Positions 1 to 11,185 of a stretch of 64,000 nucleotides of DNA are shown one piece after another (the stretch's first letter is position 1; each line of letters starts with the position of its first letter). The notes below the pieces were generated by a model that worked only from the letters and a program-made list of their open reading frames with translations, did not search any database and was not told the DNA's origin. Made by a program: the position numbers and the translations under genes. Source of the DNA: Theocolax elegans (lineage: Eukaryota > Arthropoda > Insecta > Hymenoptera > Cerocephalidae); contig CM047429.1 in the NCBI GenBank assembly GCA_026168455.1, positions 51,219,027 through 51,283,026 of the forward strand, given 5' to 3'.

Positions 1-387
1 GATAACCCGTTTACCCAATATACAGCTCCAGTTACCACATACAGTACGAATATTTATACAGATACCCGACCTAGAACTATCCAATCAATCCAACCCTCAG
101 CTTTTCGTCCATTAAGCACAAGCCCTTTTGCTCCTATTGCACTCATACCTAGACCAGTAAGCCGAGCAAATACGCCACTGAACAGCAATGCAGAACCCGA
201 AATAGCGACCCAAGAAAAAAGAGTAAGCCAGGCACGCGAAAACAGACATAACCCCACAAGCAGCACACAGTTGAGCGGCGTACATAGGAACGTACAGAGT
301 GTCCATTGGGAAGACGATGGAGTTACAGAACTCAACGCCCCAAAAGACAAAACGCAAAATAATGACAAAGAGCTCGAAAATAAATAA
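1..387 (+). pseudogene. Gag N-terminal region, partial
   Basis: Frame 1 is open from the first base of the window to TAA at 385-387 (128 codons), a proline/threonine/serine/asparagine-rich stretch without a recognisable domain. It lies directly upstream of the Gag capsid-like segment and probably is the amino-terminal, non-conserved part of the same Gag. An inverted copy of about 320 bp lies at 2371-2690. Calling it Gag rests on position alone. Confidence 0.45.
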
Positions 388-519
388 GATAGATAATAAT
401 AAATAGAAAATAAAATAAATAAATAAGAAAAATAAGAACCTTTTTCACCGCTCATCCGATTTAGAACCTTTTTCATCGCTATTTCGAAATAGTACCCTTT
501 TCCTCCCACCCGACGAAAT

Positions 520-1296
520 ATTCTCACGCCACCACATCCAATTTAAGGGAGCGAAAAAGAATGATGCGGAGACATTCTTATCAAATCTTGAGGAATGTAG
601 AGAAAGTTATGGCGTCTCGACTCAGGATATATTTAAAGCTTTGCCATCAGTCTTAAATGACGAAGCATGGGAATGGTTCAGGCGTGAGAAAAGCAGCTGG
701 AAAGACTATTTAGATTTTGTAGATGCACTGAGACTACAATATGGAACAGAGGAAACGCAGAGCCAGCTCAACAAGCTATAGAAAATAGGACACAAGGACC
801 GAATGAGGAAATGTCCACATACCTCACCAAGCTACGAGCCATGCTAGACCAGGTCAAGCCAACAATACCTCAATCCGAACAGCTGGATAGAGCGTATCGG
901 AACCTGCACCCTAGCTACAGATCAAAAATCGAAAGACACTATTTTGATAACTTTATACAGCTGCAGCGACTTGGTAAAAAGGAGGAAGCAAGACGTTTGA
1001 TGGATAAAACGTACAAACCTCCACCAGTCATTCAAAATTACGGCCTAGCAAAATATGCATATGTTGATCCTATGCAAACAAAAACACGCAAATTAGCAGC
1101 AGTTTCCTCAGAGCAAAGCGAAAATATTGTAGTACCCCCAAAGTCCATAGCACCCATAGCCACCAACCCACAAAAGAAAATACAGCACCAGTACCCATGG
1201 AAGCCAAACAGCCCTGAAACAGCAAGAAAATATACAGCACCCATTAAGCAAGAGTCGAAGCAGCAGTACAGCGAAGCTGTAAAGAATAAAAACTAA
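520..1296 (+). pseudogene. gag: Gag capsid region, frameshifted
   Basis: Two open stretches in different frames, about 520-780 and 785-1296, together resemble a Retrotrans_gag capsid. The first holds the conserved EAWEWFRRE block and ends in a stop at 778-780. The second continues in another frame with TYLTKLRAM and QLDRAYRNLHP. The intact Gag at 33082 has equivalents in the same order (ATWYRNEKDKW, then QLDHLYRNMLP and LYRPPP). Downstream it becomes Gln/Lys-rich and stops at 1296 without a zinc knuckle. The function was virus-like particle assembly; the frameshift rules out a full product. Confidence 0.75.
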
Positions 1297-1344
1297 ACAA
1301 AGGGCTGAATCACCAAAGAAGCAGGAGCTCAAGTCAAATAAATT

Positions 1345-2304
1345 TATCTAGATCTAGAGGATTTATCAGTCGGATTGGAATGGATGTTAACTCTGTTGTT
1401 AGCATAGGAGGTGAGAAGATTTCTATGTGCTCTGCGCTGAAGTTGCTTGCTATTACTCTGGATTCAACACTCTCGTGGCGAGAACAGTGTACGATCACAG
1501 CAAAGAAATTTTACTCCGCCTTATTTCGCTTGCGAAAATATAGCTGCGCCCTGCCAAATAGTGTTAGGCTTTTGCTAGTTCAGTCCCTGGTTTTTCCGTA
1601 CTTGGATTATTGTCCCGGGCTCTTTTTTTATCTCTCCAAGGAGCAGTCACTCAGAATGCCAAGATGTAAAAATGCGGCTCTTCGTTTTGTAACAGGCTTG
1701 AAAAAGTTCGAACATATTACTCCAACATATAATGCTCTCGGACTCCTTACGTATGCTCAGAGACGCAATTATCTTTGCATTTGCCAACTTGTGAGTGTTT
1801 AAAAACGGATCAGCCGACGTATTTGCGTGAAAAATTCCGATTCCGTCCAATGAACAAATATGGGACAATGCGAGGCTCCGACTTGGATCTGGTTATTTAT
1901 CATGCAAGCACGGAATGTTATAGACTGTCTTTTGCCGTAACAGTATCGCGTATGTGGAACCAGCTTCCCCACGAGTTGAGACAAAATTACAGATCGAAAT
2001 TTTTTAAAGTTTTACTTCACCGTCATTTGATTACCTGTGATGTAGTTATTTAGTGTCTGTAATACCTATGTTTTAATGTATTATTGTAAGCCTTTTAGCT
2101 TATTTTTGTATATACTTAGTTTTATGGTTAATTTATTGAATTAAATTTAATTTAAGTTTTATATTTTGATATTTATTAATTTTATATTGTAAACGCTGAA
2201 CATGTAAGCAATGTGCAATACGTATGTAGTATTTATGCTGCGGCAATCTAGGGCCACGAGCCCTTCGTCGCTAAATAAAGTTTTCATTCATTCATTCATT
2301 CTCT
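1345..2304 (+). mobile_element. LINE (non-LTR retrotransposon) 3' fragment
   Basis: Open segments 1380-1802 and 1775-2053 (different frames) encode the thumb and carboxy-terminal region of a LINE reverse transcriptase. Visible blocks are SLVFPYLDYC, ALGLLTYAQRRNYL and VSRMWNQLPHELR, typical of the jockey/CR1 side of the LINE tree. A 3' UTR follows, ending in AATAAAG and a short tail of ATTC repeats (about 2285-2303), a common LINE 3' end. There is no polymerase palm motif, so this is a 5'-truncated dead copy, with one frameshift near 1780-1800. Confidence 0.8.
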
Positions 2305-2370
2305 CTTTCTCTCGCTCTCTTTCTCATACACTCAGTCACACTCGTACAGCTGCGTTCGGTGTAGTCGGGT

Positions 2371-2690
2371 CGTAACTCCATCGTCTTCCCAATGGACACT
2401 CTGTACGTTCCTATGTACGCCGCTCAACTGTGTGCTGCTTGTGGGGTTATGTCTGTTTTCGCGTGCCTGGCTTACTCTTTTTTCTCGGGTCTCTATTTCG
2501 GGTTATGCATTGCTGTTCAGTGGCGTATTTGCTCGGCTTACTGGTCTAGGTATGAGTGCAATAGGAGAAAAAGGGCTTGTGCTTATTGGACGAAAAGCTG
2601 AGGGTTGGATTGATTGGGTAGATCTGGGACGGGTATCTGTATAAATATTCGTACTGTATGTGGTAACTGGAGCTGTATATTGGGTAAATG
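2371..2690 (-). repeat. Inverted copy of the Gag N-terminal segment
   Basis: This stretch is the reverse complement of about 1-327. For example TCCATTGGGAAGACGATGGA at 299-318 is mirrored near 2378-2397, and the left copy's first bases are mirrored near 2670-2690. Identity is high with scattered substitutions. It sits just after the LINE tail and a CT/CA-rich stretch (2300-2345). Confidence 0.85.
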
Positions 2691-2699
2691 GATTATCTA

Positions 2700-3790
2700 T
2701 GAGGTTTGGGTTGGTGGGAGATGAAGGGGCTAATCATCGTTGTGAGACATTTTGATTAATTTACTGTAGCTTATTTTATCTTAATAATTAAATAAATATT
2801 ATTATTAAAAGCTCTTATTACCTCGATTGCAGTGAAATTTTTCAGCTCTTGTTTAATTATATCTAAAGTAACTTAAACACACCAAGCAAAAAACAAAAAA
2901 AAAATACCAATGAAAAAAAAAATAATATTTCAAGCTAAGCTAATTAAATAAGATTCACTCTTCACTAAGCAATCCGCAATCAACAAATAAAAATAAACAA
3001 TCTTGCTTTATTATAAGCTGGGCAGTACGAGAAAATAAATATAACGGGGAAATATGTATATATATGGGTTATCAATTATTATATTATATATTATACAGCG
3101 TTATTATTCTGGGAAAATAATATATACAGCTTTTATTTATACACCAAAATATTCACTAAATATTTAATGTTATTAATATTAAAATCAACAAATATTGGGG
3201 TATATGTGCAAGGGACGTGCAAATTATGCTTATATAAATAAAATATTAACTGGGTTAGGCAGGCAGCAAAACAACAACAAACAAAAATTATGCAGTATAA
3301 CTTATATACTAACTATTATTATCGGGGAGCAATGAGGGAGAAATTAAATTTTTGTTGCAATGGGTATAGCAGGTCAAGCAAAATTGATTATTATTATTTA
3401 TTAAGCTAACAATAAATAAAACTAGCAAAACGTGTGATTTAATTTTATAGCATTAATTGTATATAAGCAAAAGGAAAACACAATTTAATCAAACGTGATA
3501 ATAGCAAGGGAATATGAAATTAGCATTAATGTTAGTATTATATATACAGCCAATGGACATTAATATGCTTATGAAAGAGAGAAAAAAAAATATAATGATT
3601 AAAGCAGCTTCGAGTTATTTATATAACTATTCAATGCAAATTTGTTATCAATTATGTGTATTATAATTTAAAATAACAATAATAAAATATTATTCTCTCA
3701 TAGAAGCACTCAAAAAATTTATTAATACTTGGTTAATATAGTTGTATGGGTTAGAAGGAGAGGGAAAATGAATTATCTATATATTTAATC
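2700..3790. other. AT-rich stretch without a recognisable gene
   Basis: Strongly AT-rich DNA with many stops in all frames, lying between the broken gag and protease regions of the Gypsy element. I see no domain, RNA gene or clear terminal repeat. Confidence 0.6.
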
Positions 3791-3929
3791 CGAATGATTC
3801 ACACACATTTAACAGAAGCCAGGGAAACTACAGCCAGAGAAAATACAGACCCATATTTTCTCATCCAAACACCCAAAAGGGTCAATACCCTCCCACTTAG
3901 CAGCAAATAATTCCCTAATACAGCAAATA

Positions 3930-4230
3930 CTCGGCATCAATCCACGCCATTTCTTTAACATAGAGTTAAATGGACAAAAACTTACAGCTTTACTTGACGA
4001 TGGATCAGTACACTCATTCATTGGGCGAGGAATGAGTAGAGTATTACAGCATAAATTGAGAAAATCCAGCAATTCAGCCGTTAAAGCTAGCAGATGGTAC
4101 AGCTGTACCAATACAAGGTATAATAGATGTAAGCATGGAAATAGATGGTGAAACTATTATAATGCCTTTCTAAGTAGCAGACGGCTTGCATTATGACTGC
4201 ATATTAGGTATCGACTTTAGACGTTAAGCG
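3930..4230 (+). pseudogene. pol: Gypsy aspartic protease, broken
   Basis: The plus strand encodes a retropepsin-like stretch, LTALLDDGSVHSFIG, followed after a frameshift by KLADGTAVPIQG and, after an in-frame stop, YDCILGIDF. The order active-site loop, LADG, GxDF is that of Ty3/Gypsy proteases (the intact element has FDPGAST, LADGSTHPL, YIGVNFI). The catalytic triplet reads D-D-G rather than D-S/T-G. Stops and shifts make it non-functional. Confidence 0.75.
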
Positions 4231-4399
4231 AACATGAATATATGCTATGAAAATGATACGTGGTGGACTGATAAAGGTATCATTCATCATTTTTATCCTT
4301 ATGGCAAAGACCCTAGTTGCTTACATTGGAGGATTGAAACGAGCTACAGCGGAACAAGAAATGAGATTACAGCAGCTATTAAACGAAATGATTCCCCCA

Positions 4400-5100
4400 A
4401 CACCAAAAACGCTAAGTGTAACTAACCTAGATTTCCACAAAATCGATGTGCAGGGTGCCGAACCTATTCGTCAGCGAAACCGTCGTTATTCGCCGAGATG
4501 CTGCAGGCTGGATACGAGGAAATCGACAGAATGCTAAAGGAAGGTATCATAGAACCTTCAGAAAGCCCGTGGTGCAGCTGCCCAATTATAGTTCCGAAAG
4601 CAAACGGAAAATACCGCTTTTGCATAGATTTCCGGCAGGTTAACGCTGTTACCAAGAAAATAGCGTACCCTATGCGAAATATGGACGACATTCTCGATCA
4701 GCTGAGAGAAAGTCGTTACATTAGTAAGCTTGATTTATCGCAAGCTTACCATCAAGTCCCTCTAACACCAGAAAGCCGCGACATTACAGCCTTTTCAGTT
4801 CCCGGTAAAGGATTATTTCAGTTTACCCGAGTCTCCTACGGCCTATCGAATGCACCTGCAATTTTCCAGAAAATGATGGACAAGCTCATAAAGCCAGAAT
4901 GGGAGCCTAATGTGTTCGCATATCTGGACGATATTATTACAGCCAAAACCTTCGAGGAACATCTAAAATGGTTAAGAATAGTACTAACCGCCCTCAAAAA
5001 GATAAACTTGCAAAGAAACAGAGAAAAGTCCGAATTCTGTTGCGCGGAAGTAACGTATCTAGGATATATTGTTAATGAGGATGGCCTCAAACAAATATAG
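4400..5100 (+). pseudogene. pol: Gypsy reverse transcriptase, 3' end frameshifted
   Basis: The RT domain is open from at least 4498 to 5100. Visible blocks are GIIEPSESPWCSCPI, FCIDFRQVNAVT, KLDLSQAYHQVPL, FTRVSYGLSNAPA and the catalytic FAYLDDI (YxDD). It ends early at 5098-5100, where the expected continuation moves to another frame. It matches the RT of the intact Gypsy element block for block. Its role was synthesis of element cDNA. Confidence 0.88.
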
Positions 5101-5780
5101 ATAAGATACGACCGATATTAGAGTATCCAGCCCCAACCAATTTAAAACAGCTAAGACGTTTTACTGGCTTAATTGGTTGGTATTCAAGATATATCGGGAA
5201 ATTAGCTGAATACAGAGCACCATTAAATTATTTAACGCGAAAAGATGTCAGATGGTAATGGCATCAAGAACAGCAGAATGCATTCGAGAAAATGAAGCTA
5301 GCACTTACCCAAGCCCCTGTTTTAGCCCGCCCCGATTTTTCCCTCCCCTTTACCCTCCAAACCGATGCTAGCGACTACGCTATAGCCGGTGTGCTTACCC
5401 AAGAAATATATGGTGAAGAATACCCTATATATTATGTTAGCCGTACACTGAGTAAAGCGGAACGTAATTATACGGTGACAGAGAAGGAGTGTTTAGCCGA
5501 TCTGTGGTCTATCGAAAGACTCAAAGGTTACCTTCAAGGCGAAGAATTTACTGTGGTAACAGACCACCATAGCCTTCTCTGGCTTCATAACATCAAGGAT
5601 CCGACAGGGAGATTGGCTCGATGGAACACAATCCTGCAAAATTATAAATTAAGTTTGTGCACAGGAAAGGAGCATATCACAAAGTGCCTGACGCACTCTC
5701 GAGAGCATACGAAGATACAGCATTACAAGCTACAGCCACAATTAATAGAAGCAATCCTTGGTACCAAATGAAGATCCAAG
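5100..5780 (+). pseudogene. pol: Gypsy RNase H region, broken
   Basis: After the frameshift near 5095 come the RT connection (PAPTNLKQLRRFTGL) and an RNase H domain open at 5292-5771: LQTDASDYAIAGVL with the first catalytic Asp, TVTEKECLA with the Glu, and VVTDHHSLLWL. A stop interrupts the connection near 5256. A frameshift near 5690 moves the DALSRAYE linker into the next frame. Confidence 0.85.
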
Positions 5781-6121
5781 CAGTAATAAAATCTCCCCAA
5801 AAGTACCCTGACTTATGTATAAAAGACAACCTTTTATACGCACACCGTCCCAATCCCCTCGTAGACCCATTAGTCCCCGACCTAGATGCTTGGAAGCTAA
5901 TTCTACCAGCTGCTGATAGAGAGAAAGCTCTCTATGAAGCGCACTACACCTCGCAAGCAGGTCATTTGGGAAATGACAAAACATATGCAAGGTTAGCCAC
6001 CTACTACTACTGGCCAGGTATATACTATGATACCTGCAATTACGTGAGAGCTTGTCAAGAGTGTCAAGCCCATAAGAGCAATCAGCAGGCTCCAGCAAGA
6101 ATAATGAAGGCAGAAACATAG
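5657..6121 (+). pseudogene. pol: Gypsy integrase zinc-binding domain
   Basis: This frame holds the linker VPDALSRAYE, then the integrase HHCC zinc domain: AHYTSQAGHLGNDKTYARL, YYYWPGIYYD and CQECQAHKS. The histidines (AHYT, GHLG) and CxxC pair are present. It stops at 6121 just before the catalytic core, which resumes in another frame at 6151. Confidence 0.85.
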
Positions 6122-6150
6122 ATGGACCTTGGACAGTAGTAGCCGACATA

Positions 6151-6855
6151 ATGGGACCGAAACCACCATCAAAGCAAGGTTTCAGGTACATAATTGTCTT
6201 TGAGGACTTATTTACCCGTTATTTTGAAATGAAAGCGATAAGACGAGCCGACGCAAAGAGCGTACTCCAAGCGTTCGATGAGTTAGTCTTTAACAGATGG
6301 GGTTGCCCCAAATACCTAATTTCGGACAATGGGACAGAATTTGCAAATCGCCAAGTTGCAGAGAAATTACAGCAGTACGGAATTATACAGTCGTTAATTC
6401 CGCCCTATTTCGCACAAGCTAACCCTGTAGAAAGGGTAAATAGAAATTTAAAACCGATGATAAACAGCTTCATTGAGGAAGATCATCAATTAAAAAGATT
6501 ACATAGACTTCCAGCAATATATGATCTTGTTAGAAGACACATAGACACGGCAGTGGCTAGACAAGCTAGACACTACAATAAAGGACGTAGACTAGTACAA
6601 TACCAAGTTGGCGATCGAGTATGTCGACGCAATAGGGTATTGTCCTCAAAAGATAATCATTTTACCGCAAAACTGGCACCAATCAATATAGGCCCCGCGA
6701 GAGTAGTAGAAGTAGTCTCAGCAAATTATTATATAGTTGAGGACGAAGACACTAAGCGAAGAGTCAAAGTCTATGTAAATGATCTAAAGCGTTATATCCC
6801 TCCTAGAAATATTGTCCCACCTACAATTCATTCCCCCCTTCGCAGCGCCCAGTAG
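6151..6855 (+). pseudogene. pol: Gypsy integrase core with internal deletion
   Basis: The DDE core is recognisable: GFRYIIVFEDLFTRYFEM, YLISDNGTEFANR (second Asp) and ANPVERVNRNLKP (catalytic Glu). Compared with the intact integrase at 37.4-38.2 kb, roughly 60-70 residues are missing after MINSFIEEDHQ, so the core joins directly to the KLAPINIGPARVV (GPY/F) module. It stops at 6853-6855. Confidence 0.85.
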
Positions 6856-6892
6856 CACAAAAGATACAGCAAAACAACCCAAGTAGTAATAA

Positions 6893-6932
6893 CCCACCTC
6901 AAAAACGAGGTAGACCCAGAAAGATCAAATAA
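6893..6932 (+). other. AT-hook tail of the pol polyprotein (out of frame)
   Basis: About 40 bases past the integrase stop, another frame encodes QKRGRPRKIK then TAA. This is an AT-hook core (GRP flanked by basic residues). The intact element ends its Pol with two similar motifs (SRGRPRKN and RGRGRPRRN), so this is probably the displaced natural end of this Pol. Confidence 0.6.
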
Positions 6933-7109
6933 ATTTTTTTTTCTTTTTCCCTTTTCCCCGTTACATTGTTAAGTCAAAGTTTAAGTGTTATCAACCCACA
7001 TTGCAAAATTCAAATAGGTAAATTTTTTCAAATAATAAGAATTAAACCTGATAATAGCAACGGGTAAGTATTAAGCAAGATTAGAAAATAAGAATAAGCT
7101 TTCCCTTAG

Positions 7110-8029
7110 ATGAAAAGAATGGGAAAATCGGCGTCAGCGACGCAGAGTGCCCGAGGCCGTGGCCGCTTCACCTTACGGCCCACGGAGTTGAGGAGACCTG
7201 GGCAGGACCTGGAGGGGATCCTGGAAAGATTAAACTTAACTGAAGAACCTGCAAACACCCCTCCAGGAGCAAGCCAACGCACAACCTGTCTAGGTACCAG
7301 AGAATGCGTCAGGGGAGGGCGACACTTATGCGCCGACCCTGAATTCCGCCCAGCAGCACCAAGGACAGAAATAGCCGCCCTCACCCCAATAGCTACTACC
7401 AGCTCGGACGTTACCCCCTACAGCACCCCTACATCCACTCCGACACCGCCATCCCAACCACCCTCCCTTTATATCCCAGCCTTCCTTCCCCAACCAATCA
7501 TTTCCCGACCAGTCCTGGACCCGTCCACGGCATGTACATACGTACATGTGCCCGTGAACATGCCTCCTCCCTGCCCCGTTCCCAACCTACCCTCACCCAT
7601 TACAGATCCACCTCCCCAAAACCCGTTTCCCTTATGTCCCTAAATATCCCTAATCCTACAAACACCCAACCACAACCATCCACATCCACGACCCTACCAT
7701 CCCTGATGACCCAACTCGTACAGCTCCCAACGACCCTCCCCTCTCTCATGGACCGTCACAGCAACTCTACGCAGTCTGCTGCCGCGGGGACGATCCCAAG
7801 GACGTGCGGGACTATTCCCGCAGAAGCGTGCATGTCCCGGCCCAACCCGAGCGAATGTCGCCCGGGATGTTGGAATTTCGAGGGGCTGAGACATAGCTGG
7901 AGAAACTGCCCCTCTCCAAACGCAGTTTTCTGCAGGAACTGTGGGAGGAGGGGAGTTTTCTCTAAAAACTGTCCCCGCTGCGCAGACGGCTACTGGGAGA
8001 TGCAGAGGAAAATGGGAGAGAGGAAATAA
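7110..8029 (+). pseudogene. Proline-rich ORF with Gag-like zinc knuckles in the env position
   Basis: Two overlapping open frames, 7110-7643 and 7532-8029, form a proline-rich protein of about 300 residues with a frameshift between them. The first begins at an ATG and has a basic stretch (SARGRGRFTLRP). The second ends with two tandem zinc-knuckle-like units: CWNFEGLRHSWRNC, where the second Cys is Phe, and CRNCGRRGVFSKNCPRC, where the usual His is Val and a further CPxC follows. Such pairs end the Gag of many insect Gypsy elements. It lies between pol and the 3' LTR, where env would be. It could be a duplicated or captured Gag nucleocapsid or a nested insertion. Local GC is higher than in its surroundings. 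Confidence 0.6.
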
Positions 8030-8528
8030 ATCCCTTCCTCTACAGCTCCCCATAACACTTCCCTCCCAATACACTTCTCCCGTTCAAGCAGCCAAAAATA
8101 GATAAATTTAAATATTTTTATATATATATATATAAATCTTTCTCCATGTTCCCGTTCCTAAACAACAGCTGATTATAAGAAGTATTTTATTAACCCAAAA
8201 TGGCAAAACTTTCCCACACAATAAGGGTGGTGAGAATAAAGCAGAGCAAATAAGCAAATAATTTAAATTATATGTAATTATTCAATGAAACGGTAATTGA
8301 CACAAAAGAGTTCAAAACGAGGAACTCACAAGCAGCAGAAGGTAATAATTCACCACACCTTATTAATTTTCTTCTTGTATTTTATATTATTTCATGTTTA
8401 TTACTTTATTATTTTTCGGTCAATGGGAATAGTAATTAGCATTATTTTAGTTTTTTTATAACTTAGCAATACTTAGTTATTTATTGAAATTACGACTTCC
8501 GCGTAATTTCGGTTTGGTGGGGGGGAGT
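8030..8528 (+). other. Spacer and polypurine tract before the 3' LTR
   Basis: AT-rich non-coding DNA ending in a G-rich tract (about 8511-8527, GGTGGGGGGGAG) directly against the LTR start. This is the expected position for the plus-strand primer. No gene seen. Confidence 0.6.
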
Positions 8529-9934
8529 TGTGACAATGTGCTTTGCACATGTGAAAAGCGAGCTATCGAACCCACTACGAACGCCTACCTACCCATATAT
8601 CATTACCTACACTTACCTACCCGCACAGTAAATAAGCCCTGCCTACCCTCACATACTAAATACCCTTTCCCAAGCACGGTACACAACACTGAGGTGGTCC
8701 TGGCGATGAGGACCTTGGGCGAGCTCAGATTATCAGGTGGGCTCCTCCGAGTCTGACACTGCAAGCAAGATACTAGAAGGATGGCGATCACCAGGAAGAC
8801 TCAAGGACTCTCCGAAGCCTCACAGTATAGCAGTCAAGGCGATGAGGTAGTATCCAGGCAGGAAGTAGAAGAACCTCCAATGCCAAGCAAGATACAGCTG
8901 TAAACAATATACTTAATAAGAGCAAATACGCATTAAGAGGGTAAGGAGCAAGGAAGAGGAGAAACAGCAATCGGCAGAAGACAAAGACAAGGGAATACAT
9001 GTACAGCTGTATATAATCACTACAGCTGTATATGGAACATCATAGGGGAAATTGAGGTTAGGTTGCTGTACACACACAACGTGTACAGCCGATCTCCCGG
9101 ATAATCACGCATACAAATATATATATGTGCGTAAACCTCAAGACCAAGTACTTACCTAGAGCTGTAGACGGAGCAGCTATCCATCAGCGAGGTCAACGTC
9201 GTCGAGGAGAGAGGGGTGACTCGGCCTCGAGCAGCAAGCGGCGGCGGGTGAGCTTCGTACCTGAAACTCATGCTGTACCAATTAGATGAATACAGATAAT
9301 AAGGAACGAATTATTAGTTACCTGGGAAGAGGTTGTACCGCATCTCCGAGACGGCAGCAGCACCAGGTCATCATCACCATACAGCCGAGTTGTACCGATA
9401 CAGCCCGAACACAGCGGCACTCGACTCGCTCACGAGACGCGAGATCGAGGTACTGCGCACGAGTACGTACTGCGCAGGTGCGCGGTACGAATACGGAGCT
9501 CTCGAGCACGCCGAGAAAGAGAGCTCTACGGTCCACCGTCCTGAACGAATCTTAATTATAGCGAAGCCGCAGATTATCGTGTAGCGAAAGAGAGAGAGAT
9601 AGAGAGAGAGTGACATCGCCATTGAGGGACGAGCGCCGATTTCCTCGATAAGGTTGGTGAATACTTCACTCTCACTGCGTACGGTACCGCCGAGTATCCG
9701 TAATAGTGTGTGCGAGATCCTGGTTCCCTCCTTCCCCTTCCCCTCCCTTAAAGCGAACCGATTCTAAGCAATTTCTAAGTTACGATAACCCGCGAGTTAT
9801 CGCTTTCTCGTCGCGAATCAACGCGGCTGGCGCCCACCCCTTTAATTATTAGTTCTTTTAATAAACGCTTATTTTATTTATAATTATTGTTGACCCTATT
9901 TAACCTGCACCCTGATCCCCAGTGCAGCGTTACA
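8529..9934 (+). repeat. 3' LTR of the first Gypsy element
   Basis: Starts TGTGACA just after the polypurine tract and ends GTTACA at 9934, obeying the TG...CA rule (1406 bp). An AATAAA lies near 9859. It is followed immediately by DNA that matches, in inverse orientation, the PLE copy near 15440, which fixes the right boundary. The matching 5' LTR is outside the window. Confidence 0.75.
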
Positions 9935-10592
9935 ACCTTCTAATATAATGTCGCGATTTGTGTATAAATATCCAGTTGTAAGTCAATTTCAATTTTCGTT
10001 TCGTTTTCCTCACTATATACAAAGGAAACGTCAACGTTGATTTATATACGACAAAGATTTCGGCAATATAAGTAAAGTATACGAATTTGCGACCGCTTAT
10101 ATAGTAATGATCGAGCAATCAATGTTTACATTTTTTCTATTATGACGCACAAGCTTTGTATACAAATATAATCGTTTAATTTAGCGCATTTTTATTTTAG
10201 ATATAATGTGCGAATACTGTCTATTTAATTTAATGGAGTTTTCTTGTTTGTTGATAGATTTTTTTTTAATTAATATGCACCATTTCGGATGCAATTCGTT
10301 TTCCATAATTTGTTTCTTTGTCTAAAATTTTGAAGTTTTTCCAGTCAAATTCGTGTTTGTTGTCCTGTACGTGTTGAAAAACAACAGAATTTTTACTTCT
10401 TTTATGTTCATTAAATCGCGTTTTTATTTGTCTCTTTGTTTGTCCTACGTAAGATGCGTCACAGTCTATGCAGTTGAGTTTGTATACCACATTATTTTGC
10501 GTATTTCTATCAGATCTGTCTTTCCCTTTAATTATGATATTATTTAATTTATTTTCTACACATGGTACAGTTTTTATTCCGTGTTTTTAAAG
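9935..10592 (-). mobile_element. Penelope-like element 3' fragment (inverted arm)
   Basis: This is the reverse complement of 14795-15446 with few differences. The minus strand encodes a GIY-YIG endonuclease: VYKLNCIDCDASYVGQTKR and TRFNEHKR (10266-10490), the nuclease fused to the RT of Penelope-like retroelements. The reading frame continues upstream to about 10590, where homology stops. It has no RT, so it cannot move on its own. Confidence 0.85.
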
Positions 10593-10689
10593 ACCAAATT
10601 ATCGATTTTCAGCCAATCAGAAGCTGAGAAAATCTTCACGTCCCACCCTAAACTAAATTAAAAAATATCGGCCTACTTAATACATGATT

Positions 10690-11130
10690 TTTTTTTGGGC
10701 GCCCTCTTTCGGGCCGAGCCGTATAGCGGCGAGGACCGTAATATGATTTTTCCTAAACTAAGCATGGTATAGCGATGCGCAACGCTACTTAATTTTCTAC
10801 GCAACTCAAACAGGTTCTAGTAAAGTAGATGCATGGGTAACTTGAATTCAAACTGTCAATGATAACAATATCTCTCCAAATCGGTGGAGTATACGAAATA
10901 GCGGTGCATACCGCTATATGCTTTTCAATTAATTCCAAGCCATATAGCGGTACCCAACGCTATTAGATTTTGTATAATATTCAAAAAAATTCTAGTAACG
11001 TAGATGCATGGGTAACTTGAATTCAAACTGCCAAAGATAAGATTTCTCAAAATTCGTTGAACGTAGGAAATAGCGGTGCATACCGCTATATGCTTGAACG
11101 GAATAGCGGTCCGTACCGCTATACGCTTTC
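10690..11130. repeat. Direct repeat array with recurring short palindromes
   Basis: A unit of about 165 bp occurs twice (about 10765-10925 and 10935-11090), sharing GTAGATGCATGGGTAACTTG and nearby sequence. Each unit starts and ends with versions of a small palindrome, ATAGCGGTGCATACCGCTAT. Further copies or halves lie near 10726, 10770, 10945 and 11105. The spacing resembles iterons or transposase-binding sites. It lies just upstream of the RecQ-like gene. Confidence 0.7.
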
Positions 11131-11185
11131 CTCTATATATTTCAATACATAAACATAAATTAATATTTTTATTAATTATTATGTT

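Larger units (their letters stand above)
1..9934 (+). mobile_element. Decayed Ty3/Gypsy retrotransposon (5' end outside window)
   Basis: The order gag pieces, retropepsin, RT, RNase H, integrase, extra zinc-knuckle ORF, G-rich polypurine tract and long 3' LTR reads along the plus strand as in a Ty3/Gypsy element. The pol domains match the intact Gypsy element at 30735-39668 domain by domain but at clearly diverged sequence, so it is a different family of the same group. Several stops and frameshifts, a LINE insertion near 1345-2304 and an integrase deletion make it dead. The 5' LTR and gag start lie left of the window. Its 3' LTR ends inside Penelope-like DNA, so it was inserted into a PLE fragment. 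Confidence 0.85.
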
